Shown: positions 25,334 to 34,449 of the stretch, piece after piece
How positions within the stretch are numbered: position 1 is the stretch's first letter
Layout: each line of letters opens with the position of its first letter
NCBI RefSeq assembly: GCF_023273875.1
Contig: NZ_CP096882.1
Span: forward strand, 186,001 to 250,000
Direction: 5' to 3'
DNA: 64,000 nucleotides
Origin: Pseudarthrobacter sp. SSS035
Lineage (GTDB): Bacteria; Actinomycetota; Actinomycetes; Actinomycetales; Micrococcaceae
Notes under the pieces: model-generated
What the model saw: only the letters and a program-made list of their open reading frames with translations
The model's database searches: none
Told to the model about the DNA's origin: nothing
Position numbers and translations under genes: made by a program

Positions 25334-26049
25334 CAGATGTCCATACGTGAGATGCGGTCCTGGACCAGTGCCCGGTGCAGGACCAGGCAGAGGTCGCTGA
25401 TTTCGCGGGCCGCTTCAGCAGCCCGCGCCTGTGACGCGGAATCACGCCGGGACGCGAGCGGAGCAACTGCACGCTCCACGAGTCCGAATTCACGTTCCGC
25501 GGCGGCCTGGAACGGCCGCAGGTGGCGTGGCTCAAGGCCGTGGCTCTCCAGTTGCACGCAGGCACGGGCCACCTGGAGGGCGTGCTCGTCGAACTTGCCG
25601 TTGCTGTGGCTGATCAGCCCGAAGCTCAGCAGCGATTGGAGCAACGGAATGCTGGCCCCGGATTCGGTCCGCAGCTGTTCCTCGGTGAATTTCCGGCCGC
25701 GGTTCTGAAGCTCCACGGCCAGTTCATCTGAAACGATCCGCGGCGAAACCACGACGCCGGGCGGCAGGTTCTCGGGCCGCTCTCCCCTGTCGATCGCATC
25801 AAGGTAGTCCTTGATGACTTTCAGCGGAAGGTACTGGTCCCGCTGCAGTGCCAGCACAAAACGGAGACGTTCGACGTCACTGTCCGAGTACTGCCGGTAT
25901 CCGGCCGGAGTGCGGCGCGGATTAATCAGTCCCTTTTCCTCGAGGAACCTGATTTTCGACGCGGTCATACCCGGAAAGTCGCCGCTGAGTTGCGCGAGGA
26001 CTTCCCCGATGTTCAAAACTTGGGGCCCCCGGCGTTCCGGTTGTGCCAT
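25333..26049 (-). CDS. MerR-family regulator, FtsR/Rv1828-like
   Basis: A MerR-type regulator of about 238 residues with the HTH VLAQLSGDFPGMTASKIRFL and the wing ERGL-like segment EEKGLINPRRTPAGYRQY, then a long C-terminal effector or dimer region with no Cys metal site. Homologues include Rv1828 and FtsR of Corynebacterium, which activates ftsZ, so a role in cell division is plausible. The start is uncertain: ATG at 26049 is used here, while TTG at 26061 and GTG at 26055 are in frame and one of them may be real. It overlaps the DUF151 gene. Confidence 0.9.
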   Translation of the reverse strand: MAQPERRGPQVLNIGEVLAQLSGDFPGMTASKIRFLEEKGLINPRRTPAGYRQYSDSDVERLRFVLALQRDQYLPLKVIKDYLDAIDRGERPENLPPGVVVSPRIVSDELAVELQNRGRKFTEEQLRTESGASIPLLQSLLSFGLISHSNGKFDEHALQVARACVQLESHGLEPRHLRPFQAAAEREFGLVERAVAPLASRRDSASQARAAEAAREISDLCLVLHRALVQDRISRMDI

Positions 26050-26072
26050 TGCCACAGGCAAGTGTCCCGGGA

Positions 26073-26549
26073 TCAGGCGCGGCCTGCTGCGCGGGCAGGG
26101 CTCAGGTAGAAGGTGAGTCGGAACTTGCCGATCTGGACTTCGTTCCCGGACTTCAGCTCAACACTGTCCACGCGGTCGTGGTTGACGTAAGTGCCGTTGA
26201 GGCTGCCGGTATCCACCACTTCAAAGCTCCGTTCAGTGCGGCGGAACTCGACATGGCGCCGCGAGACGGTGACGTCATCAAGGAAGATATCGGCGTCAGG
26301 ATGACGGCCGGCCGTGGTGGTATCCGTGTCAAGCAGGAAGCGGGCACCCGCGTTCGGGCCGCTGTGGGCCACCAGGAGCGCGGAACCGGCCGGCAGCGCC
26401 TCCACGGATGAACGCTCGTCTGTGGACAGCTTGGGGGCGATGGTGGGTTCGTCGGAGACGGGGGTGAGATGGATCGAGGTGGTCTCCGAAGCCCTGGCCG
26501 CACCTGTGCCGTACTCGCCTTCGGCAGGGTCCTGTTCGTGGCCAACCAT
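26073..26549 (-). CDS. garA: FHA-domain regulator GarA
   Basis: A 158-residue protein with an N-terminal phosphorylation motif SETTSIHL (Thr at 23-24) and a forkhead-associated domain at about 75-150 (GRHPDADIFLDD, SRRHVEF, SLNGTYVN). In mycobacteria GarA (OdhI in Corynebacterium) binds 2-oxoglutarate dehydrogenase and glutamate enzymes, and is released when Ser/Thr kinases phosphorylate the ETTS motif, shifting 2-oxoglutarate use. The ATG at 26549 has an excellent AGAGGAGG ribosome site; 14 more upstream codons are open but unlikely. Neighbouring gcvH and merR genes match the mycobacterial order. Confidence 0.95.
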   Translation of the reverse strand: MVGHEQDPAEGEYGTGAARASETTSIHLTPVSDEPTIAPKLSTDERSSVEALPAGSALLVAHSGPNAGARFLLDTDTTTAGRHPDADIFLDDVTVSRRHVEFRRTERSFEVVDTGSLNGTYVNHDRVDSVELKSGNEVQIGKFRLTFYLSPARAAGRA

Positions 26550-26694
26550 GGATTCCTCCTCTTTCGCTGCAGCTCTCACGCCTGCAATCAACTTTTGCCC
26601 TGACGGATCCGCCTCGCGGATCCGATGCCGGGCCCCGATCCGGCCACTGACGTGCGAAGACGCCCGTTGGCCGGACCGGATGAACCCGTTAGCT

Positions 26695-27081
26695 TCAGCC
26701 TACCTGCTGTTCGTACTCGGATGCACTGAGCAAGGATTCCACAGCGTCCGCTTCTGCCAGCCGGATCTCGATCAGCCAGCCGTCACCGTACGGATCGGAG
26801 TTGATCAAGGCCGAATCGGTATCGAGGGATTCGTTGCGTGCCACGACTTCGCCGCTGACCGGAGCATAGATGTCGCTGACGCTCTTGGTGGATTCGACTT
26901 CGCCCACGACTTCGTTTGCGGTGACTTTGGTGCCGGCTTCCGGCATCTGGGCATAGACAACATCTCCGAGTGCGTCCTGCGCGAAGTCGGTGATGCCCAC
27001 CCGGACCACGCCGTCGGCGCTCGGTACGGATACCCACTCGTGCTCGGCGGTGTAGGACAGGTCTTCGGGAATGTTGCTCAT
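26695..27081 (-). CDS. gcvH: Glycine cleavage system H protein
   Basis: A 128-residue lipoyl carrier that shuttles the aminomethyl group between the P, T and L proteins of the glycine cleavage complex. The lipoyl-lysine motif is VESTKSVSD with Lys66; length and the start MSNIPEDLSYTAEHEW are typical. No gcvT, gcvP or lipoyl transferase gene is adjacent; the gene stands next to garA as in M. tuberculosis. The 103-base gap to garA contains a short inverted repeat (CGGATCCG at 26604 and 26617) of unclear meaning. Confidence 0.96.
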   Translation of the reverse strand: MSNIPEDLSYTAEHEWVSVPSADGVVRVGITDFAQDALGDVVYAQMPEAGTKVTANEVVGEVESTKSVSDIYAPVSGEVVARNESLDTDSALINSDPYGDGWLIEIRLAEADAVESLLSASEYEQQVG

Positions 27082-27187
27082 CAGGGGCCTTTCATCGGGT
27101 CAATCACCAATGTCAACGGGGCCTGGAAAACAAGCCGCCGCTGAAAGTATAGGCACAACTCCACGGGCGTTCGAGGAGGATTCTGAC

Positions 27188-27817
27188 ATGATGAGTCGCA
27201 TGAGAACACACTCACAGGAATCGCCCGCGAAAAAGGCGAACTGGGCTGCGCGGATCATCCTCGTTGCGGTGGGGCTCGTGGTCATCGCTATCGCTTACTT
27301 TGCCTTGGCGGCCATCCTCCCGGTCTGGTGGGCGAATGTTATCCGCAACCAGGTCCAGGGCAATCTTGGGGCGGGCATCCTGGTGGGGATGTTTTACGGG
27401 TTCGTTTTCACGTTCGTCCCCCTCTTGGTGGCCTGGCAGGCCACACGCAAATCCGTGAGCTGGCCCTGGAAGCTGACCATCCTCGTCGCCGCTGTGGCCC
27501 TCGCGTCCCCGAATCTGCTGACCGCCGGGATCATGTTCGGCAGCTCGCAGGCCGCCCATAACGGACAGCGGATCCTTGGCACGGAGGCAACCTGGTTCCC
27601 GCTGTGGACACAGATCTCAGCCCTCGCAGCCGCCGTCATTTTCGTGGTTGGCGTGATCCTATGGAGAGTCTGGCGGCAGCGCGGCAAAAAGATGAAGGTG
27701 CTCAAGAAGGCAGGTGCCGAGCGTTCCCTGGCTGCGAAGGCAGCCACGGACTCCGCCGCCGGCTCACCTGTTCCTGAGGCGCCGGCCGCACCGGACAGCC
27801 AGGCTGACCGCAGGTAA
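27188..27817 (+). CDS. Four-helix membrane protein, function unknown
   Basis: A 209-residue integral membrane protein. Four hydrophobic helices lie at about 19-45, 57-79, 87-110 and 135-160, followed by a basic, Ala/Pro-rich tail of about 50 residues. I do not recognise a named family. GAGGAGGA ends 7 bases before the ATG at 27188, fixing the start. It is followed after 3 bases by the fpg-like gene, so the two probably form an operon divergent from gcvH. Confidence 0.82.
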   Translation: MMSRMRTHSQESPAKKANWAARIILVAVGLVVIAIAYFALAAILPVWWANVIRNQVQGNLGAGILVGMFYGFVFTFVPLLVAWQATRKSVSWPWKLTILVAAVALASPNLLTAGIMFGSSQAAHNGQRILGTEATWFPLWTQISALAAAVIFVVGVILWRVWRQRGKKMKVLKKAGAERSLAAKAATDSAAGSPVPEAPAAPDSQADRR

Positions 27818-27820
27818 ACC

Positions 27821-28690
27821 ATGCCGGAGCTTCCCGAGGTTGCAGGCCTGGCCGGTTTCCTGGATGAGCACCTGCGCGGAGCGGTGGTGCGGAAGGTCCA
27901 GATCGTTTCCTTTGCCGTGCTGAAGACAGCGGATCCGCCGTTCACAGCGCTGGAGGGCTGCACCGTCGCCGGCGTGCGGCGGTTCGGAAAGTTTGTCAGC
28001 ATTGACACCGACGGGCCCTCGTTTGTCTTCCATCTCGCCCGGGCTGGCTGGGTCCGTTTCACGGACTCCCCCACGGATACCCAGCTCCGGATGGGTAAGG
28101 GCCACATCGCCATGCGCCTGGCGTTCACCGGGCCGGACGGTGCCCCTGGCATGGATCTCACCGAGGCAGGGACCAAAAAGAGCCTTGCGGTGTACGTGGT
28201 GCGCGACCCCCAGGATGTGCCGGGCGTCGCGGCGCTCGGGCCGGACCCGTTCAGCGCAGCGTTCGACGCCGACATGCTGGCGGAAATTCTCGGCTCCACT
28301 TCCCAGCAGATCAAGGGCGTCCTACGGAGCCAGAGCGTGATCGCGGGGATCGGGAACGCCTACAGCGACGAGATCCTGCATGCTGCGAGGATCTCCCCCT
28401 TTGCCACCGCCAAGTCCTTGGACCGTGGCACGGTGCAGGTGCTTTATGACGCCATCCACAGCGTGCTCGGAACAGCCCTGGCCGAAGCCGAGGGCAAGCC
28501 GCCCAGCGAGCTCAAGGACGTCAAACGCAGCCACATGCGGGTCCATGCCCGCACCGGCGAGGCTTGCCCCGTGTGTGGTGACACGGTCCGGGAGGTGTCT
28601 TTCGCGGATACTTCCCTGCAGTACTGTCCCACGTGCCAGACCAAGGGAAAGATCCTGGCGGACCGTCGGACATCGAAGTTCCTGAAATAG
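27821..28690 (+). CDS. Fpg/Nei-family DNA glycosylase
   Basis: A 289-residue bifunctional DNA glycosylase/AP lyase for oxidised bases. It has the catalytic N-terminus MPELPEV (Pro2 nucleophile, Glu3), the helix-two-turn-helix segment QSVIAGIGNAYSDEILHAA and a C-terminal four-Cys zinc finger (CPVCGD then CPTCQTKG, followed by DRRTSKFLK). The sequence departs from classical MutM after residue 7 (AGLAGFLDEHL), nearer the actinobacterial Fpg2/Nei2 types, so substrate preference is uncertain. It follows the membrane protein gene by 3 bases. Confidence 0.92.
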   Translation: MPELPEVAGLAGFLDEHLRGAVVRKVQIVSFAVLKTADPPFTALEGCTVAGVRRFGKFVSIDTDGPSFVFHLARAGWVRFTDSPTDTQLRMGKGHIAMRLAFTGPDGAPGMDLTEAGTKKSLAVYVVRDPQDVPGVAALGPDPFSAAFDADMLAEILGSTSQQIKGVLRSQSVIAGIGNAYSDEILHAARISPFATAKSLDRGTVQVLYDAIHSVLGTALAEAEGKPPSELKDVKRSHMRVHARTGEACPVCGDTVREVSFADTSLQYCPTCQTKGKILADRRTSKFLK

Positions 28691-28723
28691 GCCAGGCCGC
28701 GAAACATCCGAAAAGGACGGCAC

Positions 28724-28768
28724 AAAACAGAAGCGTCCCGGAGAAAATTCTCCGGGACGCTTCTGTTT

Positions 28769-28769
<1 letters not shown>
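28724..28769. terminator. Bidirectional terminator between fpg-like gene and tRNA-Pro
   Basis: A perfect 21-bp stem (28724-28744 with 28749-28769) with an AAAT loop. It ends in TTTT on the plus strand and TTTT on the minus strand, so it can stop both the fpg-like transcript and the tRNA transcript. Its last base is the final A of the tRNA CCA. Confidence 0.9.
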
Positions 28770-28845
<76 letters not shown>

Positions 28846-28992
28846 TTAGTTCCGCCGTTCTCCGCTGCGTTTACTCCTGATGTTAGCCAGGATTTCAACT
28901 CAGCAGTCCGGCCGAACCACCTTGAAAAGCTTACACGATTCCGGAGGGTGCAAGTGACACTTTGCCGCCTGCACGCCCCCGGTGTGTCCTAA

Positions 28993-30543
28993 TTAACGCT
29001 TCTTGCCACGCTTTTCGCGGACGCGCATGTTGACCTCGATGGGCGTGCCCTCGAAACCGAACGTTTCGCGGAGCCTGCGGGTGATGAACCGGCGGTAGCC
29101 CGGGTCGAGGAACCCGGTGGTGAACAGCACAAACTTCGGCGGCCGGCTGGACGCCTGTGTGCCGTACAGGATACGCGGCTGCTTGCCGCCGCGGACCGGG
29201 TGCGGGTGCGCCGCCACAAGCTCGCCGAGGAAGGCATTGAGCTTGCCGGTGGGGATGCGCCGGTCCCAGTTCTCCAGGGCCAGGTCCAGGGCGGGGACCA
29301 GGCGGTCCTTGTGCCAGCCGGTCAGCGCGGAAATGTTGACCCGGGGCGCCCAGGCCACGTGGGCCAGGTCCTGTTCGATTTCGCGCTCCAGGTAGGTGCG
29401 GCGTTCGTCGTCGAGCAGGTCCCATTTGTTGAAGGCCAGCACCAGGGCGCGGCCCGACTCGATGGCCAGCTGCAGGATGCGGACGTCCTGCTCGCTGAGG
29501 ACTTCATCAACGGCGAGAAGAACGACGGCGACCTCCGCCTTCTCGAGCGCGGCCTGCGTTCTGAGGGAGGCGTAGTAGTCGGCGCCCTGCGCCATGTGCT
29601 GGCGGCGGCGGATGCCCGCCGTGTCCACAAAGCGCCAGGTGCGGTCGCCGAGTTCGATGAACTCATCCACCGGATCACGCGTGGTGCCGGCGGTGTTGTC
29701 CACTACCACACGCTCGGAGCCTGCCAGCTTGTTCAGCAGTGATGACTTGCCCACGTTCGGGCGGCCGATCAGTGCGATGCGGCGGGGTCCGCCCGAGCGT
29801 TCCAGGCCCTCAATCGTGGAGAACTCCGGCAGCGTGTCCATCACGTGGTCCAGGAGGTCGGCAACGCCGCGTCCGTGCAGGGCGGAAACGGGGTAAGGCT
29901 CGCCGAAGCCGAGGCCCCACAGGGTGGCGGAGTCCGCTTCCTGCGCGAAGTCGTCCACCTTGTTGGCCACCATGATGACCGGCTTCTTGCTGCGGCGGAG
30001 CATCTTCATAACGCCCTCGTCCGTCGCGGTGGCGCCCACCGCGGAGTCGACGACGAAGAGCACGGCGTCGGCCATTTCCACGGCCATTTCCGCCTGTTCG
30101 GCCACCCGGGCGTGGATGCCGCGGGCATCGTGCTCCCAGCCGCCGGTGTCCACCAACGTGAAGTTGCGCCCGTTCCAGTGTGCCGAGTACATCACCCGGT
30201 CCCGCGTTACGCCGGGGGTATCCTCGACCACGGCTTCGCGGCGGCCCAGGATACGGTTCACAAGGGTGGATTTGCCCACGTTGGGACGGCCGATGATGGC
30301 AAGCACGGGATCGAGCTTGACCGGTCCGTCAAAGTCCTCGTCGTCGTAGTTCCCGCTCAGCAGGGCGGCGTCTTCCTCGTCGAGCTCGTAGTCGTCCAAG
30401 CCGGCGCGGAGCGACGCGGCACGCATCTCCGCTTCGTCGTCGTCGATGGCGGCCAGCCGCTCGGCTACCTGGTCCGTGCCGGTGGGCGTGTATTCATCTT
30501 CGCCGGCGCCGGAGTGGCTGGAGGTTTGAGTCGTATCGCTCAT
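28993..30543 (-). CDS. der: Ribosome-assembly GTPase Der (EngA)
   Basis: A 516-residue GTPase with two tandem G domains, each with a P-loop (GRPNVGKSTL near 83 and GRPNVGKSSL near 262), and a C-terminal KH-like domain. It acts in 50S subunit maturation. The first 75 residues form an acidic extension typical of actinobacterial Der. The ATG at 30543 is preferred because AAGGAAA precedes it; an in-frame ATG at 30564 overlaps the previous gene's end. Order cmk-acyltransferase-der with 10-base spacing indicates one transcript. Confidence 0.96.
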   Translation of the reverse strand: MSDTTQTSSHSGAGEDEYTPTGTDQVAERLAAIDDDEAEMRAASLRAGLDDYELDEEDAALLSGNYDDEDFDGPVKLDPVLAIIGRPNVGKSTLVNRILGRREAVVEDTPGVTRDRVMYSAHWNGRNFTLVDTGGWEHDARGIHARVAEQAEMAVEMADAVLFVVDSAVGATATDEGVMKMLRRSKKPVIMVANKVDDFAQEADSATLWGLGFGEPYPVSALHGRGVADLLDHVMDTLPEFSTIEGLERSGGPRRIALIGRPNVGKSSLLNKLAGSERVVVDNTAGTTRDPVDEFIELGDRTWRFVDTAGIRRRQHMAQGADYYASLRTQAALEKAEVAVVLLAVDEVLSEQDVRILQLAIESGRALVLAFNKWDLLDDERRTYLEREIEQDLAHVAWAPRVNISALTGWHKDRLVPALDLALENWDRRIPTGKLNAFLGELVAAHPHPVRGGKQPRILYGTQASSRPPKFVLFTTGFLDPGYRRFITRRLRETFGFEGTPIEVNMRVREKRGKKR

Positions 30544-30553
30544 TGCACTTTCC

Positions 30554-31273
30554 TTAGTGGTCATCTGCCGGCGTCCCGGCTACTGCTGTGAAGTTCGTGC
30601 GGAAATCCGCGTGGGGCAAAGGCTGCCCACTGTGTTGGATGGTCTCCTGGACGTGCCCCGCAAGCGCAGCGCGGATTTCCATTCCCGCCCTGTCCATTGA
30701 AGCACGGCCCGTTTCGCCGGGGTTGCGGCTGAGGGTCAGTGCGTTGCCGAAGCTGACGTGGAACCGCCGCCCCGGCCTGGGTACGGTGTCGAGGTGTTCG
30801 TTGCCCGTCCGGGTGCCGAGGATGGCCACGGGAACCACGGGGGCGCCCGAGTTAAGCGCCAGCCAGGCCACCCCGTTGTTGATGCCTGTTGCCTGGCCGC
30901 TCCCCCGGGTTCCTTCCGGAAGAATCCCGATGCACCGGCCGGCGTCGAGCATGTTCTTGCCCAGCAGCAGCGCAGCCCGGTCCCCGGAGCGGTCAACCGG
31001 CAGCTGGCCGGAGGCCCGAAGGACCCCACCCAGCAAGCCCTTGAACATCTCCTTCTTGACCAGGATGTGCATGGGACGCGGCGACGCGCCGAACATCACC
31101 GGCCCGTCCAGGAAACTGATGTGGTTGCCGGCAAAAATCACCGGCCCGCCTGTAGGCACGTGGTCCCGGCCAGTGACGGACGTCCGGTACACCACGTGGT
31201 CCAGGAGCCAGCCGACGGGCCGGCTCCAGGTCATGGTCAGGCCGGAGGGAAGCCGCACGCCGCGGTCAGTCAC
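30554..31273 (-). CDS. Lysophospholipid acyltransferase family protein
   Basis: A 239-residue PlsC-family acyltransferase with NHISFLD (catalytic His-Asp) and PEGTRGSG (glycerophosphate binding). It is shorter and more distant from the paralogue at 13047-13826. GTG at 31273 overlaps the cmk stop by 8 bases and der follows after 10 bases, so it is embedded in the cmk-der operon. The exact lipid substrate is unknown. Confidence 0.92.
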   Translation of the reverse strand: MTDRGVRLPSGLTMTWSRPVGWLLDHVVYRTSVTGRDHVPTGGPVIFAGNHISFLDGPVMFGASPRPMHILVKKEMFKGLLGGVLRASGQLPVDRSGDRAALLLGKNMLDAGRCIGILPEGTRGSGQATGINNGVAWLALNSGAPVVPVAILGTRTGNEHLDTVPRPGRRFHVSFGNALTLSRNPGETGRASMDRAGMEIRAALAGHVQETIQHSGQPLPHADFRTNFTAVAGTPADDH

Positions 31274-31979
31274 GGTTAAGCACCTTCGTGACGATCACGA
31301 GCGCCGCGTCTACCGTCTCGGCGAAGTCCAGATCGGAAGAATCCAGGGTGACAACACCGTCAGCAGCCTGGGTGAAGTTCACCACCGTGGAATCCTTGGC
31401 GTCACGGTGGGTGACCTGGGCGGCGAGCTGCTCCGCATCCTGCGTGCCGCCCAGCTGGATGCCGCGGCGGCGAAGCCGGGCCTCCTCACTGGCAGTCAGC
31501 AACATGCGGACTTCCGCGCCCGGGGCCACGACGGTAGTGATGTCCCGGCCCTCCACCACGATGCGGCGGTGGTGCTTTTCAATAAGCTCACGCTGCCGGC
31601 GGATCAGTTCGGTCCGGGCACCCAGGGTGGTGGCCACCGCACTGACCGCCGACGAAATTGCCGGTTCACGGATGGCGTCCGTGACGTCGGTGCCGTTCAC
31701 GCGGACGTATTCCTCCCGCGGCGTGGTGCTCAGTTCCAGGACCAGGTCCCTAGAAGCCTGTTCCACGGCGGCGGCGTCACTGAGGTCAATTCCGCTGGTG
31801 ACGCAGAACCAGGTCAGGGCCCGGTACATGGCGCCGGTGTCCAGGTAGGCAAGGTGCAGCCGGCGGGCCACTTCCTTGCTCACGCTGGACTTGCCGGAGC
31901 CTGAAGGCCCGTCGATGGCAACCACTAAAGGCCTGCCGACGCGCAAGGCCGGAAGGGTGTCAAGAAGTTCTTGTGTCAT
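31266..31979 (-). CDS. cmk: Cytidylate kinase
   Basis: A 237-residue nucleoside monophosphate kinase converting CMP/dCMP to the diphosphates. The P-loop is IDGPSGSGKSS (about 22-32), followed by LDTGAMYRA (CMP binding) and VVEGRDITT (DxxT region). The ATG at 31979 overlaps the tyrA stop as TAATG, so it is preferred over the upstream ATG at 31997 inside tyrA. Confidence 0.96.
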   Translation of the reverse strand: MTQELLDTLPALRVGRPLVVAIDGPSGSGKSSVSKEVARRLHLAYLDTGAMYRALTWFCVTSGIDLSDAAAVEQASRDLVLELSTTPREEYVRVNGTDVTDAIREPAISSAVSAVATTLGARTELIRRQRELIEKHHRRIVVEGRDITTVVAPGAEVRMLLTASEEARLRRRGIQLGGTQDAEQLAAQVTHRDAKDSTVVNFTQAADGVVTLDSSDLDFAETVDAALVIVTKVLNRD

Positions 31980-33088
31980 TACTGCAATACCCGCCATCCG
32001 CGGTCGTTGAGTGCTTCGATCAGATGGTCATGCTTGTTCGGCAGCACGGACAGTTCCACCATGCCCACGTTCTGGCCCGAGGAATGGTCCAGCCGAAGGT
32101 CCTCCACGTTCACGCCGATCTCACCGATTTCGGTGAGGAGCTGCGCGATCTGTCCCGGCCGGTCATCGACGAGCACCGTCAGCCAGGAGTAGGCCTGCGG
32201 CGGGCCACCGTGCTTGCCCGGAATACGGGCCTGCCCTGCATTGCCTTCGCTGATCAGCTGGGCCAGGTCAAGCCTGGCGCCCAGCGCCAACGGTTCCTCC
32301 AGCGTGCCGATGAGCCGGTTCAGGTCCTCGCGGACTCCATAAAGGATCTCCACGACCTTCCCCGCGTTGCCGCCCAGGATCTGGACCCACAGCGTGGGAT
32401 CGCTGGCGGCGATCCGCGTGACGTCCCGCAGCCCGTTGCCGGCGAGGGACAACGCGTGAAGCGGCGTCCCCTGCAGCCGGCTGGCCAGCAGCGAGGACAT
32501 GATCTGGGGCAGGTGCGACACCAAGGCCACAGCTTCGTCGTGTTCGTCGGCAGTGAACTGGGAAACCACAGCTCCCAGGTCCGTGGCCAGGGAACGCGCA
32601 GTCTGCACGGCAGCCGCGGATGACTCCGGGCCCGGACAAACCACCCACGGCATGGACGTGAAGAGCTCGCCGCGGGCCGCAACCGGCCCGGACTTTTCGC
32701 GCCCTGCCATCGGATGCGTGCCCACATAGCGGGCGAGGTCCGCGCCGCGGCCGCCCAACTCCGCCAGGATGGCGGCCTTGACGCTGGCGATGTCAACCAC
32801 CACGGAATCCGGGTAGTCGGCAAGCGCACGGGCCACGACGTCGGCGGTCACGTCCGGCGGTGCTGCCACCACCACAAGCTCCGGCGCCCCGTCCCCAAGC
32901 TGGTCCAGGGGCTGGCCGGCACCGATGTCGACGGCCACCGCCTGGTTGGTCGGCGACGGGTCAGACAGGAACACGGGCACGCCGCGCCCACGCAGGCCCA
33001 GCCCGATGCTGGCACCGAGCAGGCCGGTGCCAATCACCACGACCGGCCCATTGAGGTGCCCCCGCCCGTGGGAGCGAAATGCGGACAT
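31979..33088 (-). CDS. tyrA: Prephenate dehydrogenase
   Basis: A 369-residue enzyme oxidising and decarboxylating prephenate to 4-hydroxyphenylpyruvate for tyrosine. The NAD(P)-binding Rossmann motif GTGLLGASIG is at 20-29; THPMAGREKSG is the active-site signature. A C-terminal ACT domain (about 295-369, starting near TVLVDDRPGQIAQLL) probably binds tyrosine for feedback control. It lies 3 bases after rluB and overlaps cmk. Confidence 0.95.
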   Translation of the reverse strand: MSAFRSHGRGHLNGPVVVIGTGLLGASIGLGLRGRGVPVFLSDPSPTNQAVAVDIGAGQPLDQLGDGAPELVVVAAPPDVTADVVARALADYPDSVVVDIASVKAAILAELGGRGADLARYVGTHPMAGREKSGPVAARGELFTSMPWVVCPGPESSAAAVQTARSLATDLGAVVSQFTADEHDEAVALVSHLPQIMSSLLASRLQGTPLHALSLAGNGLRDVTRIAASDPTLWVQILGGNAGKVVEILYGVREDLNRLIGTLEEPLALGARLDLAQLISEGNAGQARIPGKHGGPPQAYSWLTVLVDDRPGQIAQLLTEIGEIGVNVEDLRLDHSSGQNVGMVELSVLPNKHDHLIEALNDRGWRVLQ

Positions 33089-33091
33089 GCC

Positions 33092-34339
33092 TCAGAGTCC
33101 TACGGATGCCAGCAGGTGGCCGACTTCCTGCTTGCCAAGGTTGCGGATGCTGCCCTGGCGCTGGTCGCCCAGGCCAATGGGACCCACCTTGACGCGCACC
33201 AGCCGCAGGACCGGGAACCCGACGGCGTCGAACAGGCGACGGACAATCCGGTTCTTGCCCGAGTGCAGGATCACTTCGATCAGCACGTGGCCCGGAGTCG
33301 AGTCCACCAGCTTGAAGGAGTCAACCGAGGCAAAACCATCCTCGAGTTCCACACCTTCCCGGAGCTGGGCGCCAACTCCCTGCGGGAACGGGCCGCGGAC
33401 CTGGACCAGGTAGGTCTTGGGGACCTCGTAGGACGGGTGGGTCAGCCGGTTGGCCAGTTCGCCGTCGTTCGTCAGCAGCAGCAGACCTTCGGTGGCGACG
33501 TCCAGCCGGCCCACGTGGAACAGGCGTTCGCCCTGGTGGGTCTTCCGCACAAAATCGCTGATGCAGGGACGGCCATCGGGGTCTTCCATGGTGGACACCA
33601 CGCCCTTGGGCTTGTTGAAGACCATGTACACGAGGTTTTCATCCAGCTGGATGCGCAGGCCATCAACGTGGATGACCGCTGTCTTGGGGTCCACGCGGAC
33701 ACCAAGCTCAGTGACCACCTGGCCGTCGACTTCTACCCGGCCTTCGGCGATCATCTCTTCGCAGACGCGGCGCGAAGCCACGCCGGCCTGGGCCATGACC
33801 TTCTGCAGGCGGGTGCCGTCGGCGTCGTGCATTTCCGACTGCTGAACGTCACCGCGGGGTCCACGCTTGCGGGCAGGCTTCCGCACGGGGCCAAGGTTCT
33901 GGCCAAACCGTTCGCTGCCGAAGGCGCGTGACGCCGCCGCCCCGGGCCTGCCGGTGCGCGGCTTGGGCTTGAGTGCGCCCGGAGTGCCGGGAGCCTTGTT
34001 GGCGCCCGGCTTGCGGGCGGCAGGCTTGCGCGCTGATGTGCTGCCGGCGGGCTTCCAGTCGGAGGCACCGCGGCCGGCCGGCGGCGTCGCCGGAGCATCG
34101 CCGGGATCGACAAATGGCTCCTCGCGCGGCCTAGGGGCCTTGTACGGGCGGTCTCCGCCGCCGCCGAATCCGGCGTTGCGCTTGCCGGCGCCGGCGCGGA
34201 ATCCGCCGCCCGCCGCGCTGGGGCGGCCGCTGCCGCCCTGTGCAGGATTACGGCTTGCGCCGCCCTGTCCGGCATTGCGTTCTGAACTGTTGCGTCCCGA
34301 ACTGTTACGTGGTGAACCCTGGCGTCCCGCCTGTGTCAT
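33092..34339 (-). CDS. rluB: 23S rRNA pseudouridine synthase RluB-type
   Basis: A 415-residue pseudouridine synthase acting on 23S rRNA. The C-terminal two thirds hold an S4 RNA-binding domain (RLQKVMAQAGVASRRVCEEM) and the RsuA/RluB catalytic domain with the active-site Asp in GRLDVATEGL (about 278). The first 160 residues are a Gly/Arg/Asn/Pro-rich low-complexity extension, probably disordered and RNA-binding. The start ATG has AAGGACGGG upstream. It is followed closely by tyrA and preceded by scpB, as in Rv1711. Confidence 0.94.
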   Translation of the reverse strand: MTQAGRQGSPRNSSGRNSSERNAGQGGASRNPAQGGSGRPSAAGGGFRAGAGKRNAGFGGGGDRPYKAPRPREEPFVDPGDAPATPPAGRGASDWKPAGSTSARKPAARKPGANKAPGTPGALKPKPRTGRPGAAASRAFGSERFGQNLGPVRKPARKRGPRGDVQQSEMHDADGTRLQKVMAQAGVASRRVCEEMIAEGRVEVDGQVVTELGVRVDPKTAVIHVDGLRIQLDENLVYMVFNKPKGVVSTMEDPDGRPCISDFVRKTHQGERLFHVGRLDVATEGLLLLTNDGELANRLTHPSYEVPKTYLVQVRGPFPQGVGAQLREGVELEDGFASVDSFKLVDSTPGHVLIEVILHSGKNRIVRRLFDAVGFPVLRLVRVKVGPIGLGDQRQGSIRNLGKQEVGHLLASVGL

Positions 34340-34449
34340 GACCCGTCCTTCGTTATTTGGCCGGCTGGTTGTCCAAGAACAACCCTAGCCAGCCACGCAG
34401 AAATTATCTGCTCTTATGAATATTCGTATGTGCATGCGGGATTTCCCGC

